Shown here: one piece after another, positions 53,108-63,400 of the stretch | Layout: each line of letters starts with the position of its first letter | How positions within the stretch are numbered: the first letter of the stretch is position 1 | Source of the DNA: Lacipirellulaceae bacterium | GTDB lineage: Bacteria > Planctomycetota > Planctomycetia > Pirellulales > Lacipirellulaceae | Direction of reading: 5' to 3' | Assembly (NCBI GenBank): GCA_040218535.1 | Contig: JAVJRG010000005.1 | Coordinates: 496,001 to 560,000 of the forward strand | DNA: 64,000 nt | Position numbers and translations under genes: made by a program | The notes under the pieces: model-generated | What the model was told of the DNA's origin: nothing | What the model saw: the letters and a program-made list of their open reading frames with translations, nothing else | Database searches by the model: none

Positions 53108-53779
53108 CTAATCTTGGTTTTGCCGCAGGCGAATGATTTCTTCCAACTTGGCGACAACTTCTTCTGGCGTCAGCCCATCGGTCATGACGGTAATCGAATC
53201 CTCTGCCAAAGCGAGACCGCCGTATTTGCGCTGGCAGTCTTGTTCGTCCCGGCGACGTTGTTTTTCCAGAACTCCTTCGTAGTCGACTTGCTCACCACGG
53301 CTGAGTAGATCCTCGTACCGTCGCTGGGCTCGTGCTGTTTCGCTGGCGGTAAGAAAGATTTTGCACTCGGCATCTGGGAAGACCACGGTTGCTTGGTCGC
53401 GTCCTTCAGTGACAATACCGCTCCCAGCTACGGCCGCTTGTTCGGCGAATTCACGTTGTAATTTGGTGAGGTGCTCGCGCACAGCGAGATTGTCTGCCGC
53501 GTGACGCACTAGAGAGGTGATTTCGAAGGTTCGGATTTCTTTAGTGACGTCTTTGCCGTCGAGCAGGACTTTGGTTCCGTCGAGCTGAAGCTCGACCGCC
53601 AGGGCGACTTGTGCGAGGGCGGTTTCGTCTGCGAGATCGATTCCTTTTTCATGGGCGGCTAGGGTGATGGCTCGGTACATGGCCCCCGTGTCGAGGAAGC
53701 GGAAGCCGAGTCGACGTGCCAGGTCAGCTGCAGCAGTGCTTTTCCCAGAGCCAGCCGGCCCGTCGATGGTAACGATCAT
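53108..53779 (-). CDS. cmk: Cytidylate kinase
   Basis: 223 residues, typical of bacterial Cmk. P-loop GPAGSGKST near the N-terminus, DTGAMYRAIT substrate-binding motif, the EGRDQATVVFPDAE section and the lid with RRYEDLLSRGEQVDYE and RRRDEQDCQRKYG. It phosphorylates CMP/dCMP with ATP for nucleotide and DNA synthesis. It is oriented opposite to pilM with a 454-bp gap. No rpsA-cmk clustering is present here. Confidence 0.95.
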   Translation of the reverse strand: MIVTIDGPAGSGKSTAAADLARRLGFRFLDTGAMYRAITLAAHEKGIDLADETALAQVALAVELQLDGTKVLLDGKDVTKEIRTFEITSLVRHAADNLAVREHLTKLQREFAEQAAVAGSGIVTEGRDQATVVFPDAECKIFLTASETARAQRRYEDLLSRGEQVDYEGVLEKQRRRDEQDCQRKYGGLALAEDSITVMTDGLTPEEVVAKLEEIIRLRQNQD

Positions 53780-54233
53780 GCGGATTCTGAGGGGGACAGT
53801 CGGCAGGGGCGGTAAGCGGTCGTCACGAACGCTTTTGAGAGGTGTCGGACGGAAGCCGCCTCGTTACACAGGCGTTACGTCGCGTTGATAGCCCTTTATC
53901 GGCGGAAACCGGCCCGCCTGCAAGCGGCACCTTTGTGTCTGACGACTTGTGACGTAACTCGAAGCCGATTCTATACATTGGTCGTTTCTTGACTAGAATG
54001 GAGCTACTTGCCGAAGTCCTGGGAAAATTTGACAGTCCAGCCCCAATCTCGATAATTCTCTAAGAGAGAAGCAGAGGCACGGGGGGCGGTAGCATAGGCT
54101 CATCTTCCAATCGCTACCGGCAAGTAACGGAAGCCACCGACTGTGAGTCGGCATCGAAGGTCTTGGACGAAGACGTTTGCGCCGCTCAATGGTCTGTTGA
54201 ATCGATACGTCGTCGGAACAGAGGAAATCTAAG
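53780..54233. other. Divergent promoter region cmk / pilM
   Basis: No supported gene. A possible promoter TTGTGA (53947-53952) and TATACA (53972-53977), 19 bases apart, points toward pilM. The pairing is weak. Confidence 0.4.
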
Positions 54234-56396
54234 ATGGCCAAGGGCAACGCGGTCTGGGGAATTGACATAGGGCAAACAGCGCTAAAGGCGTTGAAGTGCC
54301 GTCCTCACGAAACTGAGGAGCAGCAGCTCGTCGTGGAGTCTTTCGACTTCATCGAATACGAGAAGATTCTCACTCAGCCTGAGGCGGATGCTGAAGCGTT
54401 GGTGAAGGATGCGCTCGAGCAGTTTCTTTCGCGAAACGATCTGGCCGGCGATCAGGTCGCGATCTCCGTTCCCGGCCAGAGCGGCTTGGCAAGATTCATC
54501 AAATTGCCCCCTGTGGAATCGAAAAAGATTCCTGACATCGTCAAGTACGAAGCACGCCAACAGATTCCATTCTCATTGGAAGATGTGGTTTGGGACTATC
54601 AGCAGCTCACTGGTGGCAGCGAGGAAGATGGCTTTGCTTTGGAGCCTGAGGTCGGCCTGTTCGCCATGAAGCGAGATCAAGTGGCTCGCGCGCTTAAGCC
54701 GCTTGAAGAAGCGGGTATCGATGTTGACTACATCCAGCTCGCGCCCTTGGCCGTTTACAATTACGTTTGCTTCGATCGGCTCGGAGACCTCCGCAGCCAG
54801 TCCTACAACCCCGAGGACCCACCACCCTCGACGGTGGTGATTGCGATCGGTACTGATACTACTGACCTTGTGGTAACAAATGGCTATCGGGTTTGGCAAC
54901 GGAATATCCCCATTGGCGGAAGCCACTTCACGCGCGCTTTAAGTAAGGAATTGAAGCTCACCTTCGCAAAAGCGGAGCACATGAAACGCAACGCGACGAA
55001 GGCGGACGATCCGAAAGCCGTCTTCCAAGCGATGCGGCCCGTGTTTAGTGACCTGCTGGCTGAGATCCAGCGCTCGCTCGGGTATTTTAAGAGCATCGAC
55101 AAGTCTGCCAAAATTGGGGACGTGATTGCTCTGGGTAATGCCGTCAAGCTACCCGGCTTGCAACGCTATTTGGCCCAGAACCTTGAACAGCCGGTCAACG
55201 CCGTCGAGGAGTTTGCAAACCTCTCTGCGGGCAGCGTCTCTGGCACGGCGACTTACAAAGAGAATATTCTCTCGTTTGCTCCCGCCTATGGTCTGTGCGT
55301 TCAGGCAATGAACAAAGCAGAGATCGGGACCAATCTGCTGCCCGAAGAAATCGTGCGGACGCGTCTTATCCGGGCCAAGAAACCTTGGATGGTTGCTGGC
55401 GCCGCCGCAATTCTCGCTGGATTGACGTTTAACTACTTTACGCACGTCTCCGCATGGGCAGAGACAAAAACCGACGCCATGACCAAAGCGTTGGGCGACG
55501 CGGATCGAGTCGCTCAGAAGGCGGGTGGGTTTGAGAGTGAACGCAGTGCAACACGTACCGCGTTTGAGGAGATTCAGACGCTTAACGATGACCTGGTCAG
55601 CAATGTTGAAGGACGCTTGGCATGGCTCGAGTTAACGAAGGCCATCAATGCCGCCTTGCCACGTGACAAACGGCCAGTCGAAGAGCGAAAAGAGACCGCT
55701 GACGACATCATGTCACGTCAAGAGATCCACATCAAAGCGATGGATCAACAGTTCTTCGAGGATATTAACGCTGAGTGGTACGCCAACGTTGAGGAAGTCT
55801 ACAAAGATGCTCGTTCTGGCGAGGCGGACGCTGAGGAGGCGGGTGACTCAGAAGAGGAAGCGGTCGAGGAAGACCTTGGCTACGACGACGAAGAGTCTGC
55901 CGGTAGTACCTTGGAGGGCTCTGGCTGGGTCGTCCAACTTACTTGCTATCACTACCACAATAAGCGCGATGGTCTTCAGCTTCTCGACTTTGTGAATGAG
56001 ACGTTCGTGAAGAACTTGGAAGAAGCCACCGTGAAGCTACCCGACGGCCCCGGCGGAGAAGAGATCGATGTCCCCATTGCTGATCTTGGAATCAGCTACC
56101 CCTTCGTCTCGCATCAAAAACGCCTGATCAAGGAACTCAAAAACCCAGACGAAGCGCTGCTTGGTCCCGGCGGCAAGCCTCGTAGGACCACGGCTACCAC
56201 AGAAGATGAGGATGAAGAAGGAGAAGAAGTCTCCAAAGATATCGAACTGCAGCGTTACGATTTTATCCTGCAGTTTGCTTGGACCCCCAAGACACGGGCT
56301 GAGCGAGAGGAGATTCGCAAGCAGCGTGAGATTGAAGAACAGGAAGCAGCTGAGGCTGAGGCCGCTGCGGAGTTAGACGAAGTTGCAGCGAACTAG
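54234..56396 (+). CDS. pilM: Type IV pilus assembly protein PilM with extended C-terminus
   Basis: 720 residues, about twice the length of normal PilM (~350). Residues 1 to about 380 are the actin-like ATPase: AVWGIDIGQTALKALKCR, VAISVPGQSGLARFIKLPPV, then IVKYEARQQIPFSLEDVVWD and an adenosine-binding GNAVKLPGLQRYL. A membrane helix follows at about 383-402 (PWMVAGAAAILAGLTFNYF). The rest is a PilN-like continuation with coiled segments, an acidic stretch (DAEEAGDSEEEAVEEDLGYD) and an acidic end. It probably combines PilM with a PilN-like part. It belongs to the inner-membrane alignment complex of a type IV pilus or type II secretion system and starts the operon. Confidence 0.9.
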   Translation: MAKGNAVWGIDIGQTALKALKCRPHETEEQQLVVESFDFIEYEKILTQPEADAEALVKDALEQFLSRNDLAGDQVAISVPGQSGLARFIKLPPVESKKIPDIVKYEARQQIPFSLEDVVWDYQQLTGGSEEDGFALEPEVGLFAMKRDQVARALKPLEEAGIDVDYIQLAPLAVYNYVCFDRLGDLRSQSYNPEDPPPSTVVIAIGTDTTDLVVTNGYRVWQRNIPIGGSHFTRALSKELKLTFAKAEHMKRNATKADDPKAVFQAMRPVFSDLLAEIQRSLGYFKSIDKSAKIGDVIALGNAVKLPGLQRYLAQNLEQPVNAVEEFANLSAGSVSGTATYKENILSFAPAYGLCVQAMNKAEIGTNLLPEEIVRTRLIRAKKPWMVAGAAAILAGLTFNYFTHVSAWAETKTDAMTKALGDADRVAQKAGGFESERSATRTAFEEIQTLNDDLVSNVEGRLAWLELTKAINAALPRDKRPVEERKETADDIMSRQEIHIKAMDQQFFEDINAEWYANVEEVYKDARSGEADAEEAGDSEEEAVEEDLGYDDEESAGSTLEGSGWVVQLTCYHYHNKRDGLQLLDFVNETFVKNLEEATVKLPDGPGGEEIDVPIADLGISYPFVSHQKRLIKELKNPDEALLGPGGKPRRTTATTEDEDEEGEEVSKDIELQRYDFILQFAWTPKTRAEREEIRKQREIEEQEAAEAEAAAELDEVAAN

Positions 56397-56457
56397 GTTG
56401 TGAGTTCTTGCAGATCGTATTTATCTCAAAGAGCAGAAAACCAAGAGTGTATTAGCT

Positions 56458-57894
56458 ATGGATCAAATAAGAGCTTTCTTTCGAGTCATGTGGCAGCAGC
56501 GGTTCTGGGTGCTGAGCATCACAGCGCTGATCGTCGCTTCACTATGCTGGATGCTTGCGGCTAGTGATATCGATAAGCAGTACCAAGCAGAGATCACGAA
56601 AGTGAAGGGTGGCTTTCAGAAAATCCAGCAGATCAACTCGACCCAGTTTCACGGGAATCCTGAGGTTAATGAGAAAGATCGCAAGCAGGCCCAGATACTC
56701 CGAAAGCGTGTTCTCAAACTGTGGGAAACACTCTACGAGAAGCAAAAAGAAGAAGCCCTCATCTGGCCTGAGGAAGATCTCAAAGCGAGGTTTGTCAACG
56801 AGATTAGCAACAAGCAGTTCGACGATAGCATCTCGCGAACCTCTCGTAATGTTTACTTCAACTACATCAAAGAGAACTTTGATGACCTGCTGACCATCGT
56901 CAAGGCGAAGGACGAGCGTAGTAGCACTGGCTCAAGAGGTGGTGGAGGTGAGTATGGCGGCGGCGAATACGGCGGTGGAGAGTATGGTGGCGGGGCCAGC
57001 TACACGCCAAGCTCACCCGACGAAGAAGACGATGACTACCTCGTCCGCTGGGTCGATCAGCAAGAAGTCGCTAACAAGATGGATTTCGAGAAAGCCCCTT
57101 CATCCCGCCAGATTTGGGTCACTCAAGAAGATCTGTGGGTTTATCAAACACTATTGAAGGTCGTGGCCAATACCAACCAAGCCAAAGGTGCCAATCGTCC
57201 CGACAATACGGCAATTCGTGCTATCTTGACTCTAAAGGTGGGCAAGGAGGCTGCCTCAAGCAAAGGAACTCAGGGAGGTATTCTCATGCCGGTCGCCCCC
57301 TCAGCCGGTGGAGGCGGTGAGTTTGGCGGTGAGTACGGCGGAGGCTATGGCGGCGGTGAAGCAGGAGGTTATGGTGGCGGCGAGTTCGGCGGTGAGTATG
57401 GTGGTGGTTACGGCGGAGAATTTGGCGGTGAATACGGGCGTGGCGGAGCGGGTGCCGATGACTCGACGTTACTGTCGGGACGTTACGTTGATGAAACGGG
57501 TACCCCGATTGAAGCCTCTGAGCCAAGTGAACTTGGAAAGACCTACCGCCGATTACCTGTGCGGATGGTCTTAGAAATGGACGAGCGTTGGATCCCCAAG
57601 GTGTTGGTCGAATGTGCCAATGCGACTCTTCCAGTAGAAGTCACTCGGTTACGCGTCAACCAGGATCAATCGGGTGAAGGTTTTGGCGGGACTTCTGGAG
57701 CCCGCGGCGGAGGGGGCGAGTATGGCGGCCGGGGTCAGAGCAGCTATAAAGGTGGGCTGCGTGATCTGTCGACCGTTGAAATCGAAGGTGTGGTCTCGAT
57801 CTATTTCCCTCCGCAGCAGGAAGAGATTCCAAGCGTCGGAGGCGAGGAAGAGGAAGACCTATCCACGGCTGCTGCTGAGACGACGTTGAAATAG
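56458..57894 (+). CDS. Pilus-machinery inner-membrane protein with GGEYGG-rich tracts (pilN/O position)
   Basis: 478 residues. One N-terminal helix (QQRFWVLSITALIVASLCWM, about 14-33), then a coiled region (about 38-150), as in PilO/GspM-type proteins. Low-complexity G/E/Y-rich tracts interrupt the protein at about 160-181, 282-330 and 414-425 (units GGEYGGGEYGGG and GGEFGGEYGG). A folded part lies between them (YRRLPVRMVLEMDERWIPKV, VLVECANATLPVEVTRLRVN). The position directly after pilM and before another such protein and a secretin suggests a role in the alignment subcomplex. The tracts are unusual and the gene shows no direct match to a named family. Confidence 0.72.
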   Translation: MDQIRAFFRVMWQQRFWVLSITALIVASLCWMLAASDIDKQYQAEITKVKGGFQKIQQINSTQFHGNPEVNEKDRKQAQILRKRVLKLWETLYEKQKEEALIWPEEDLKARFVNEISNKQFDDSISRTSRNVYFNYIKENFDDLLTIVKAKDERSSTGSRGGGGEYGGGEYGGGEYGGGASYTPSSPDEEDDDYLVRWVDQQEVANKMDFEKAPSSRQIWVTQEDLWVYQTLLKVVANTNQAKGANRPDNTAIRAILTLKVGKEAASSKGTQGGILMPVAPSAGGGGEFGGEYGGGYGGGEAGGYGGGEFGGEYGGGYGGEFGGEYGRGGAGADDSTLLSGRYVDETGTPIEASEPSELGKTYRRLPVRMVLEMDERWIPKVLVECANATLPVEVTRLRVNQDQSGEGFGGTSGARGGGGEYGGRGQSSYKGGLRDLSTVEIEGVVSIYFPPQQEEIPSVGGEEEEDLSTAAAETTLK

Positions 57895-57940
57895 TTTTAG
57901 GTCAGAGGTAACTCCCCAAATTCGGAATGAGAGTTTCAAG

Positions 57941-60067
57941 ATGAGTAAACAACTGAAAAGCGGCAATGCGATCGTCCGACTGTTACTCAAGCACGGCGAG
58001 AAAATCGTCATGCTAGGAATCCTCGCCTGCGCGGGGATGCTCGTCTGGTCCTCAATGGGCCGTGAGCGGCTCCCGGAAGCGAACTACCCTGACAAGCTTG
58101 AGAGCAATTCTCGACGGGCAGACCAACACGTTCAGAACATGAGCTGGGAGTCGTTCGACCCCGGGGAGCGGCTCGAAGCGAGCGCCGTCCCTCAGAGCTC
58201 GGGCGTGATGGATAAGATATCTGCCTCCGCATTTCCTAAGTTCAAGCACCCTTTAGAGCGTCCGGTGTTAGCGGCTGTCGGTTATCGGATGGACCCAACC
58301 TTGTTGGCCCCTATCGATTTGGAGGTGAATGCAGGCTCAGGCTTGTGGGCTTCAGCCGACGAAGACGAAATCCTGCGACGCCGGATTGAAGCCTGGAACA
58401 AGGCCAAGGAAGAGATACGCGAGAAGGAGCGTGCTAAAGAGAAAGCGGATCGGGACGCAAAGAAGAGTCCGCGTGGTGGGGGTGAGTATGGGGGAGGCGG
58501 CTACGGCGGAGAATTTGGGGGTGAGTATGGAGGCGGCGGTTATGGTGCCTCTGGAAGAGCCTCGACCGATCCCGATGGGGCCATTGTGGTGCGTCCCCGC
58601 GGTGGTCAGGTTCAGGGCTTCGAAACCATTAAAGAAACTTCCTGGGTTACCGTGCTGGCAAAAGTACCTTATGAAACACAAATGCAACTCTATCGCGATG
58701 CCTTGCAGAATGCCCGCGGTTATTCAGAGAAGTTGGATGCACCCCAATACTACGGCTACAAGGTTCAGCGAGCCGAGGTGATCAACGGCAAAACAGGCGA
58801 ATGGCAAGACCTAGAAACGGTTAGCGATGCTTACATTCTGGAAATCCAAAAGGAATGGCCGCGTAATGCTCGACAACAGGAAGTTGCTGACAAGCGTTAT
58901 GTGCACCCGATGCTGACCCACCCGTTACCTCCGATGGCGGTCCGCAGTTGGGGCGAGGACGTAACCCATTCTGACTTACCTTTGCCGAGCCTCGAGCCCA
59001 TCATCGAAGAAAGTGCCGATGCTGAATCGAATGCGGAAGAAGGCGAGGTCGAACTTGATGCCTTCGGGAAGCCAATCGTTGACAAGTCGAAACGGAAGAA
59101 GGGTCGTGGCGCCTATGGGGGCGGTGAGTATGGTCGAGGTGGTTACGGTGGTGAATTCGGCGGTGAGTATGGTGGTGGTGGCGAGTATGGCGGGGGCTAT
59201 GGAGGTGAATTTGGGGGTGGAGGCGAGTATGGCGGAGGTTACGGAGGTGAATTCGGAGGTGGCTACGGAGGCGAGTTCGGGGGTGAATATGGTGGCGGCC
59301 CGCCAACCTCTGCCGGGCCGCAAGAGTTGCCACAGTTTGTGTGGGATCAAAAGACCTCGGATCTGCTGTTCCGATACTTCGACAATACGGTCGTCCCTGG
59401 GCGGCGGTACCGCTACCGTGTGAAGTTTGCCCTTTATGACGTCAACGATGATCGCCCCGAGCGATTGCTCGACAAGACCGTTACGGAACGTCGTAAGGCG
59501 TTGTCGAAGGGTGCCCGTCGATTCCGCCTGACCGAGTGGAGCGAGCCGAGCCCTGTTGCCAGCGTCCCGCTGCCGGGTTTGATTTTTGTCGCTGGTGGTG
59601 AAGAGGCAAACAAGAGCAACTATAGCGACGAGCCGGAAGCGAAGCTCATTGTCAAAGCGCTCGATACAAAGTACGCCGCAGAAGTGGCCGTCTCGAAGTG
59701 GTTCCGCCGCGGAAGCGTGATCAACGTGCTGGACAATGCAGAGGTGATCTGGGCTTCAAAGTTCCAGCTCGAAGAGGGTGAGAAAGAGCCGAAGTTTCCG
59801 TTCTACACGGGGATGACGCTCGTCGACTTCTACGGTGGTGAACCCTTCACCAAGAAGAACGACAAGCTGACCCAGCCGACGCGCGCTCTGTTTATGGACG
59901 CCTCAGGAAGGCTCATCCGTCAGAGCGAACTCGACGATCTCGAACCCGTTGAGGAATTCAACGAGATCTTGGAATCGAAAGAATCGTCACAAGGGCGCGG
60001 CGGTGGCGGCTACGGCGGCGAGTATGGTGGTGAATTCGGTGGCGAGTACGGCGGGGGTGAGTTTTAG
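57941..60067 (+). CDS. Second GGEYGG-rich single-span protein of the pilus operon
   Basis: 708 residues. One N-terminal helix (IVMLGILACAGMLVWSSM, about 22-39). The rest is a soluble extracytoplasmic protein with charged helices (EILRRRIEAWNKAKEEIREK). Three blocks of G/E/Y/F-rich repeats lie at about 177-203, 387-453 and 687-708. Ordered segments lie between them (FETIKETSWVTVLAKVPYET, PGRRYRYRVKFALYDVNDDR). The last block ends the protein in GGEYGGEFGGEYGGGEF. It follows the previous gene after 46 bp. Together they stand where pilN, pilO and pilP are expected. The terminator at 60096 ends this part of the operon. Confidence 0.72.
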   Translation: MSKQLKSGNAIVRLLLKHGEKIVMLGILACAGMLVWSSMGRERLPEANYPDKLESNSRRADQHVQNMSWESFDPGERLEASAVPQSSGVMDKISASAFPKFKHPLERPVLAAVGYRMDPTLLAPIDLEVNAGSGLWASADEDEILRRRIEAWNKAKEEIREKERAKEKADRDAKKSPRGGGEYGGGGYGGEFGGEYGGGGYGASGRASTDPDGAIVVRPRGGQVQGFETIKETSWVTVLAKVPYETQMQLYRDALQNARGYSEKLDAPQYYGYKVQRAEVINGKTGEWQDLETVSDAYILEIQKEWPRNARQQEVADKRYVHPMLTHPLPPMAVRSWGEDVTHSDLPLPSLEPIIEESADAESNAEEGEVELDAFGKPIVDKSKRKKGRGAYGGGEYGRGGYGGEFGGEYGGGGEYGGGYGGEFGGGGEYGGGYGGEFGGGYGGEFGGEYGGGPPTSAGPQELPQFVWDQKTSDLLFRYFDNTVVPGRRYRYRVKFALYDVNDDRPERLLDKTVTERRKALSKGARRFRLTEWSEPSPVASVPLPGLIFVAGGEEANKSNYSDEPEAKLIVKALDTKYAAEVAVSKWFRRGSVINVLDNAEVIWASKFQLEEGEKEPKFPFYTGMTLVDFYGGEPFTKKNDKLTQPTRALFMDASGRLIRQSELDDLEPVEEFNEILESKESSQGRGGGGYGGEYGGEFGGEYGGGEF

Positions 60068-60468
60068 CCACGAATCGAACCGATTGAATAGCTTCACACG
60101 GTGGGTGCTTGCACCCACCGTGTGTTTTCTTTTGGGCTCGCCTTGATCAAGCGATTCTGTCCTGTCTGCATTGCTAGCGTTTGGGCGGTTCCTTGGATTT
60201 TTCTATTTGAGTCTAGCGACTGGCCTTGACCGCTCTTCGGCTGGCTAGTAATTATCCCACCCTTCTCGTAGGAATCTGCCCCGAAAATGCTTCGAGGCAG
60301 GCTCACAACTGCGGGTGGTTTGGGGCGTTCAGCCTAATTCACAAGGTTTTCTTGTGAGTTGCAGTGGATGCTTCAAACGGAAACTAGTAATTGATTCCGC
60401 TCAGGACGTCCTATTCGGCCAAAAGGATTTGGCTGAAACGAAGGGGCGTCTCGATAAGGAGAACTGAG
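60068..60468. other. Gap between the GGEYGG protein and the secretin
   Basis: Contains the terminator at 60096 and 330 bp more. A Shine-Dalgarno AAGGAG (60457-60462) precedes the secretin TTG start. No gene was seen; a separate secretin promoter is likely here, but none could be called safely. Confidence 0.5.
60096..60134 (+). terminator. Rho-independent terminator after the pilus-protein gene
   Basis: ACACGGTGGGTGC-TT-GCACCCACCGTGT: perfect 13-bp stem with a two-base loop, followed by GTTTTCTTTT. Transcription from pilM likely ends here in part, so the secretin may have its own promoter. Confidence 0.82.
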
Positions 60469-63400
60469 TTGAAACGGACTTCAAACGTAATCGCTGCTGG
60501 TTTACTTGCACTGCTCACAGCTACGGCTGTTGGCCCTCTGGCGCTGGCCCAGGGTGGAAAAAGCAAGCTCGTGGTTCCTGAGAATCGCCAGCAATTAGAC
60601 GCTTTAGTCAGCCAATCCCGAGCCGCTCTTAAGGCAGGTAACTTGGAGGAGGCGAACCGTCTGCTCACCGTTGCTGAACGCTCGGAGGTTCGTTATCCAA
60701 AGCTCCATTTTGGTGATACCGCGAAGAAGGTTCGCCAAGATTGGCTCAGAGTGACGGAGCAGGGAAGCAGCAAGCGACCTAGCTTTAATCCGTTGGCTGC
60801 GTTCAAACGACAGCCCGAGTCGCCGAAGCAAGATCCGTTTCTGGCCGGTACGACAGCCGCAGCCCAGCAGGTGAAGCTTCCCACTGAAATCAATGTGGTG
60901 AAACCTACAACAGTTGTTGAAGTGCCCGATGGCGAAACACAAATCATCGCTGGAGTGAAGCGCGATCTTACGAAAAGTGGTCGTGAAGCAAGTGACCATG
61001 CATTGCTGACAGCTCGCCAGGCACTGTCCGTGGGGGACTTGCCTCGTGCTCAGCAGTTCCTTGCTCATGCTCAACAGCAGCAGGTCGTCTATCAGGCGGA
61101 TGAGGACTCGCCTGAACGCGTGCAAGCTTCGATCGACGAGTGTCGTCGGATCGCTCAGATTCGTAAAGCTGATCCACAGGGCGACTCTTGGCGGCACGCC
61201 TATGCGAAGTATTTAGTAGTTCAGTCTGAAGCACTCACCCATTGGGGCGATCTCGAAACGGCTGAGCGCACTGCCAGCGAAGCTGGACAGTTGAGCAATC
61301 AATTTGCTGCTAATGAAGTGGCACCTCAGGATGTACTGCAACAGATCGCGATGCTTCGCGAGCAAGCGAACTCGCAGACCGCTCGGGCAACGCAGCCCAG
61401 CCAAGTTGCGGCTCCAAACGCGATCAAGCAAGACAACGCAGTGACCCCAGCGGGTGCGGAAGTTCCGCAATCGTCTGGCGGAAACGTTCAATTGACGCAA
61501 GGAATCTCAGGAGGTTACGACGGGGAAGTGCTTCCTCTTCCGAAGCCAGCACCTGTCGATGCGAATGAACTGCTCAAGCAAGGTGAAGAGCTCTTGCGCA
61601 GCGGGCAGCGTGCCGCGGCATTGGATTCCTTCAAAGAGGCTTTTGAGAATAAGGACTCATTGGACCTCGTCAGCCAGCAGCGGTTGCAGGGCCACTTGCA
61701 GATGCTATCAGTTGCCCCGGCGGACAGCCGTGAGTTGCCTGCCCCTCAGGCTGGCGGCGGCCTGCTCGGCTCAGTGGATGATGAACGCTCCGTTTTGGCA
61801 CGACAAATCTGGTCAGACGTGTCCAAGAAGCAATCCGAGGCGACGCGGATTCGCGAGCTCGATCCGCTCCGTTCGCGTGAACTGCTTATGGAAGCAACCA
61901 AGCTCGTTGAAGACTCGGGCCTTGATTCAAGGACTCAGGGACGGCTGCTTTCTAGCGTGAACAAGAATCTTGCTTCAACAGAGAAGTACATCAAGGACAA
62001 CCAAGCAGAGATCGACCTCGAAGCGGCCAACCGTGCCGTGTTGGAGGAGAACGACCGTCGCAGCCGGATGAAGGTGGAAGTCGGTGAGCGAATTGCTGAA
62101 CTGGTTGACCAGTTCAACAAGCTGAGCGATGAGCAACGTTTCGCCGAAGCTGAGGTCGTGGCAAACAAGTTGTACGAGATGGCCCCCAAAGAGTTGGTCG
62201 CCCAACAAGTTTGGCGGCAAGCGAAAACACGTCGTCGCGAAGACTTAAACCGCGAGATCATCGACAAGAGCGAGGAAGGATTCGCCGGGACGATGCTCGA
62301 CATTCGTGGCGTCAGCGCTGATGCGATGGTCAACGCAACGCGTGACTATGGTTTCGGTCAGGACTGGGAACAGATTGCCAAGCGAAAGGGCTCAAGCGAC
62401 TATACCTCGCGACGAAATGCTCGCGAGTTGGAGATTGAGCAGAAGCTGAAAACGGACGTTAGTGTTAGCTATAACGAAACTCCGCTCGCTTCGGTTATTG
62501 AGGGTCTGTCCGACCTAGCTGGGGTGAACATTCACCTTGATCCACTCGGCTTGAGCCAGCAGGCCGTACGATCGGATACACCAATTACGATTGATCTCAA
62601 GCGACAGGTGTCGCTCAAGAGCGCACTGCAACTGATCCTTGAGCCTCTCGGCCTGACTTACACGATCAAGGACGAAGTGCTGAAGATTACCAGCGAGGAA
62701 ATTCGCGATGGTGATGTGATGGTCGAAACCTACAACGTGGCTGACCTGGTCATTCCCATCCCGAACTTTGTGCCAAGCACGAATATGGGACTCCAAGGTT
62801 TGATCAACGATGCCTATGCCGCGACGGCCATGACGGGCAATCTCGGCACGCCTGGCCCAATGGCGGGCTTGGTGGACAGTGGCGGAGTTGCGCCGGCCGC
62901 GGGACCGCTCGGACGTAATCAGCTTGGCCAAGCGAACTTCGGTGGCCCCGGTACGGGGAGTGTCTCTTCCCAAGGGAGCGGACCTCCGCTGGGTGGAGCT
63001 GCAAATGCTGACTTCGATTCGCTGATCGACTTGATCGTTTCGACCGTCGAGCACGATAGTTGGATGGAGAATGGTACGGGTGAAGGGGAGATTCAACCCT
63101 TCCCCACCAACCTCAGCTTGGTAATCAGCCAAACGCAGAGAGTCCACGAACAGATTCGCGATTTGCTTGAGCAACTGCGTCGTCAACAAGATTTGCAGGT
63201 GACGATCGAAGTACGGTTCATTCGGCTCTCGGATGAGTTCTTCGAGCGGATCGGAATCGATTTCGATTTTAACATCGAGGATAACATTCCCTTTGTCCCT
63301 GTGACGGAGGGTGCTGGGGCTCAAACCTCTTATGCCCCAGGCCAGCCAAGTTCTATCGTCGGTATTTCTGGAGCCAATGATGGCAACGCCGGACCCTTGT

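Noticed and set aside
58470-60066. CRISPR-like spacing of GGTGAGTATGGCGG repeats
   Set aside because: The repeats encode GGEYGG in frame within long genes and have no unique spacers or cas genes.
60222-60262. TTGACC-N17-TAATTA promoter before the secretin
   Set aside because: The -10 matches the consensus at only two positions, so it was not called.
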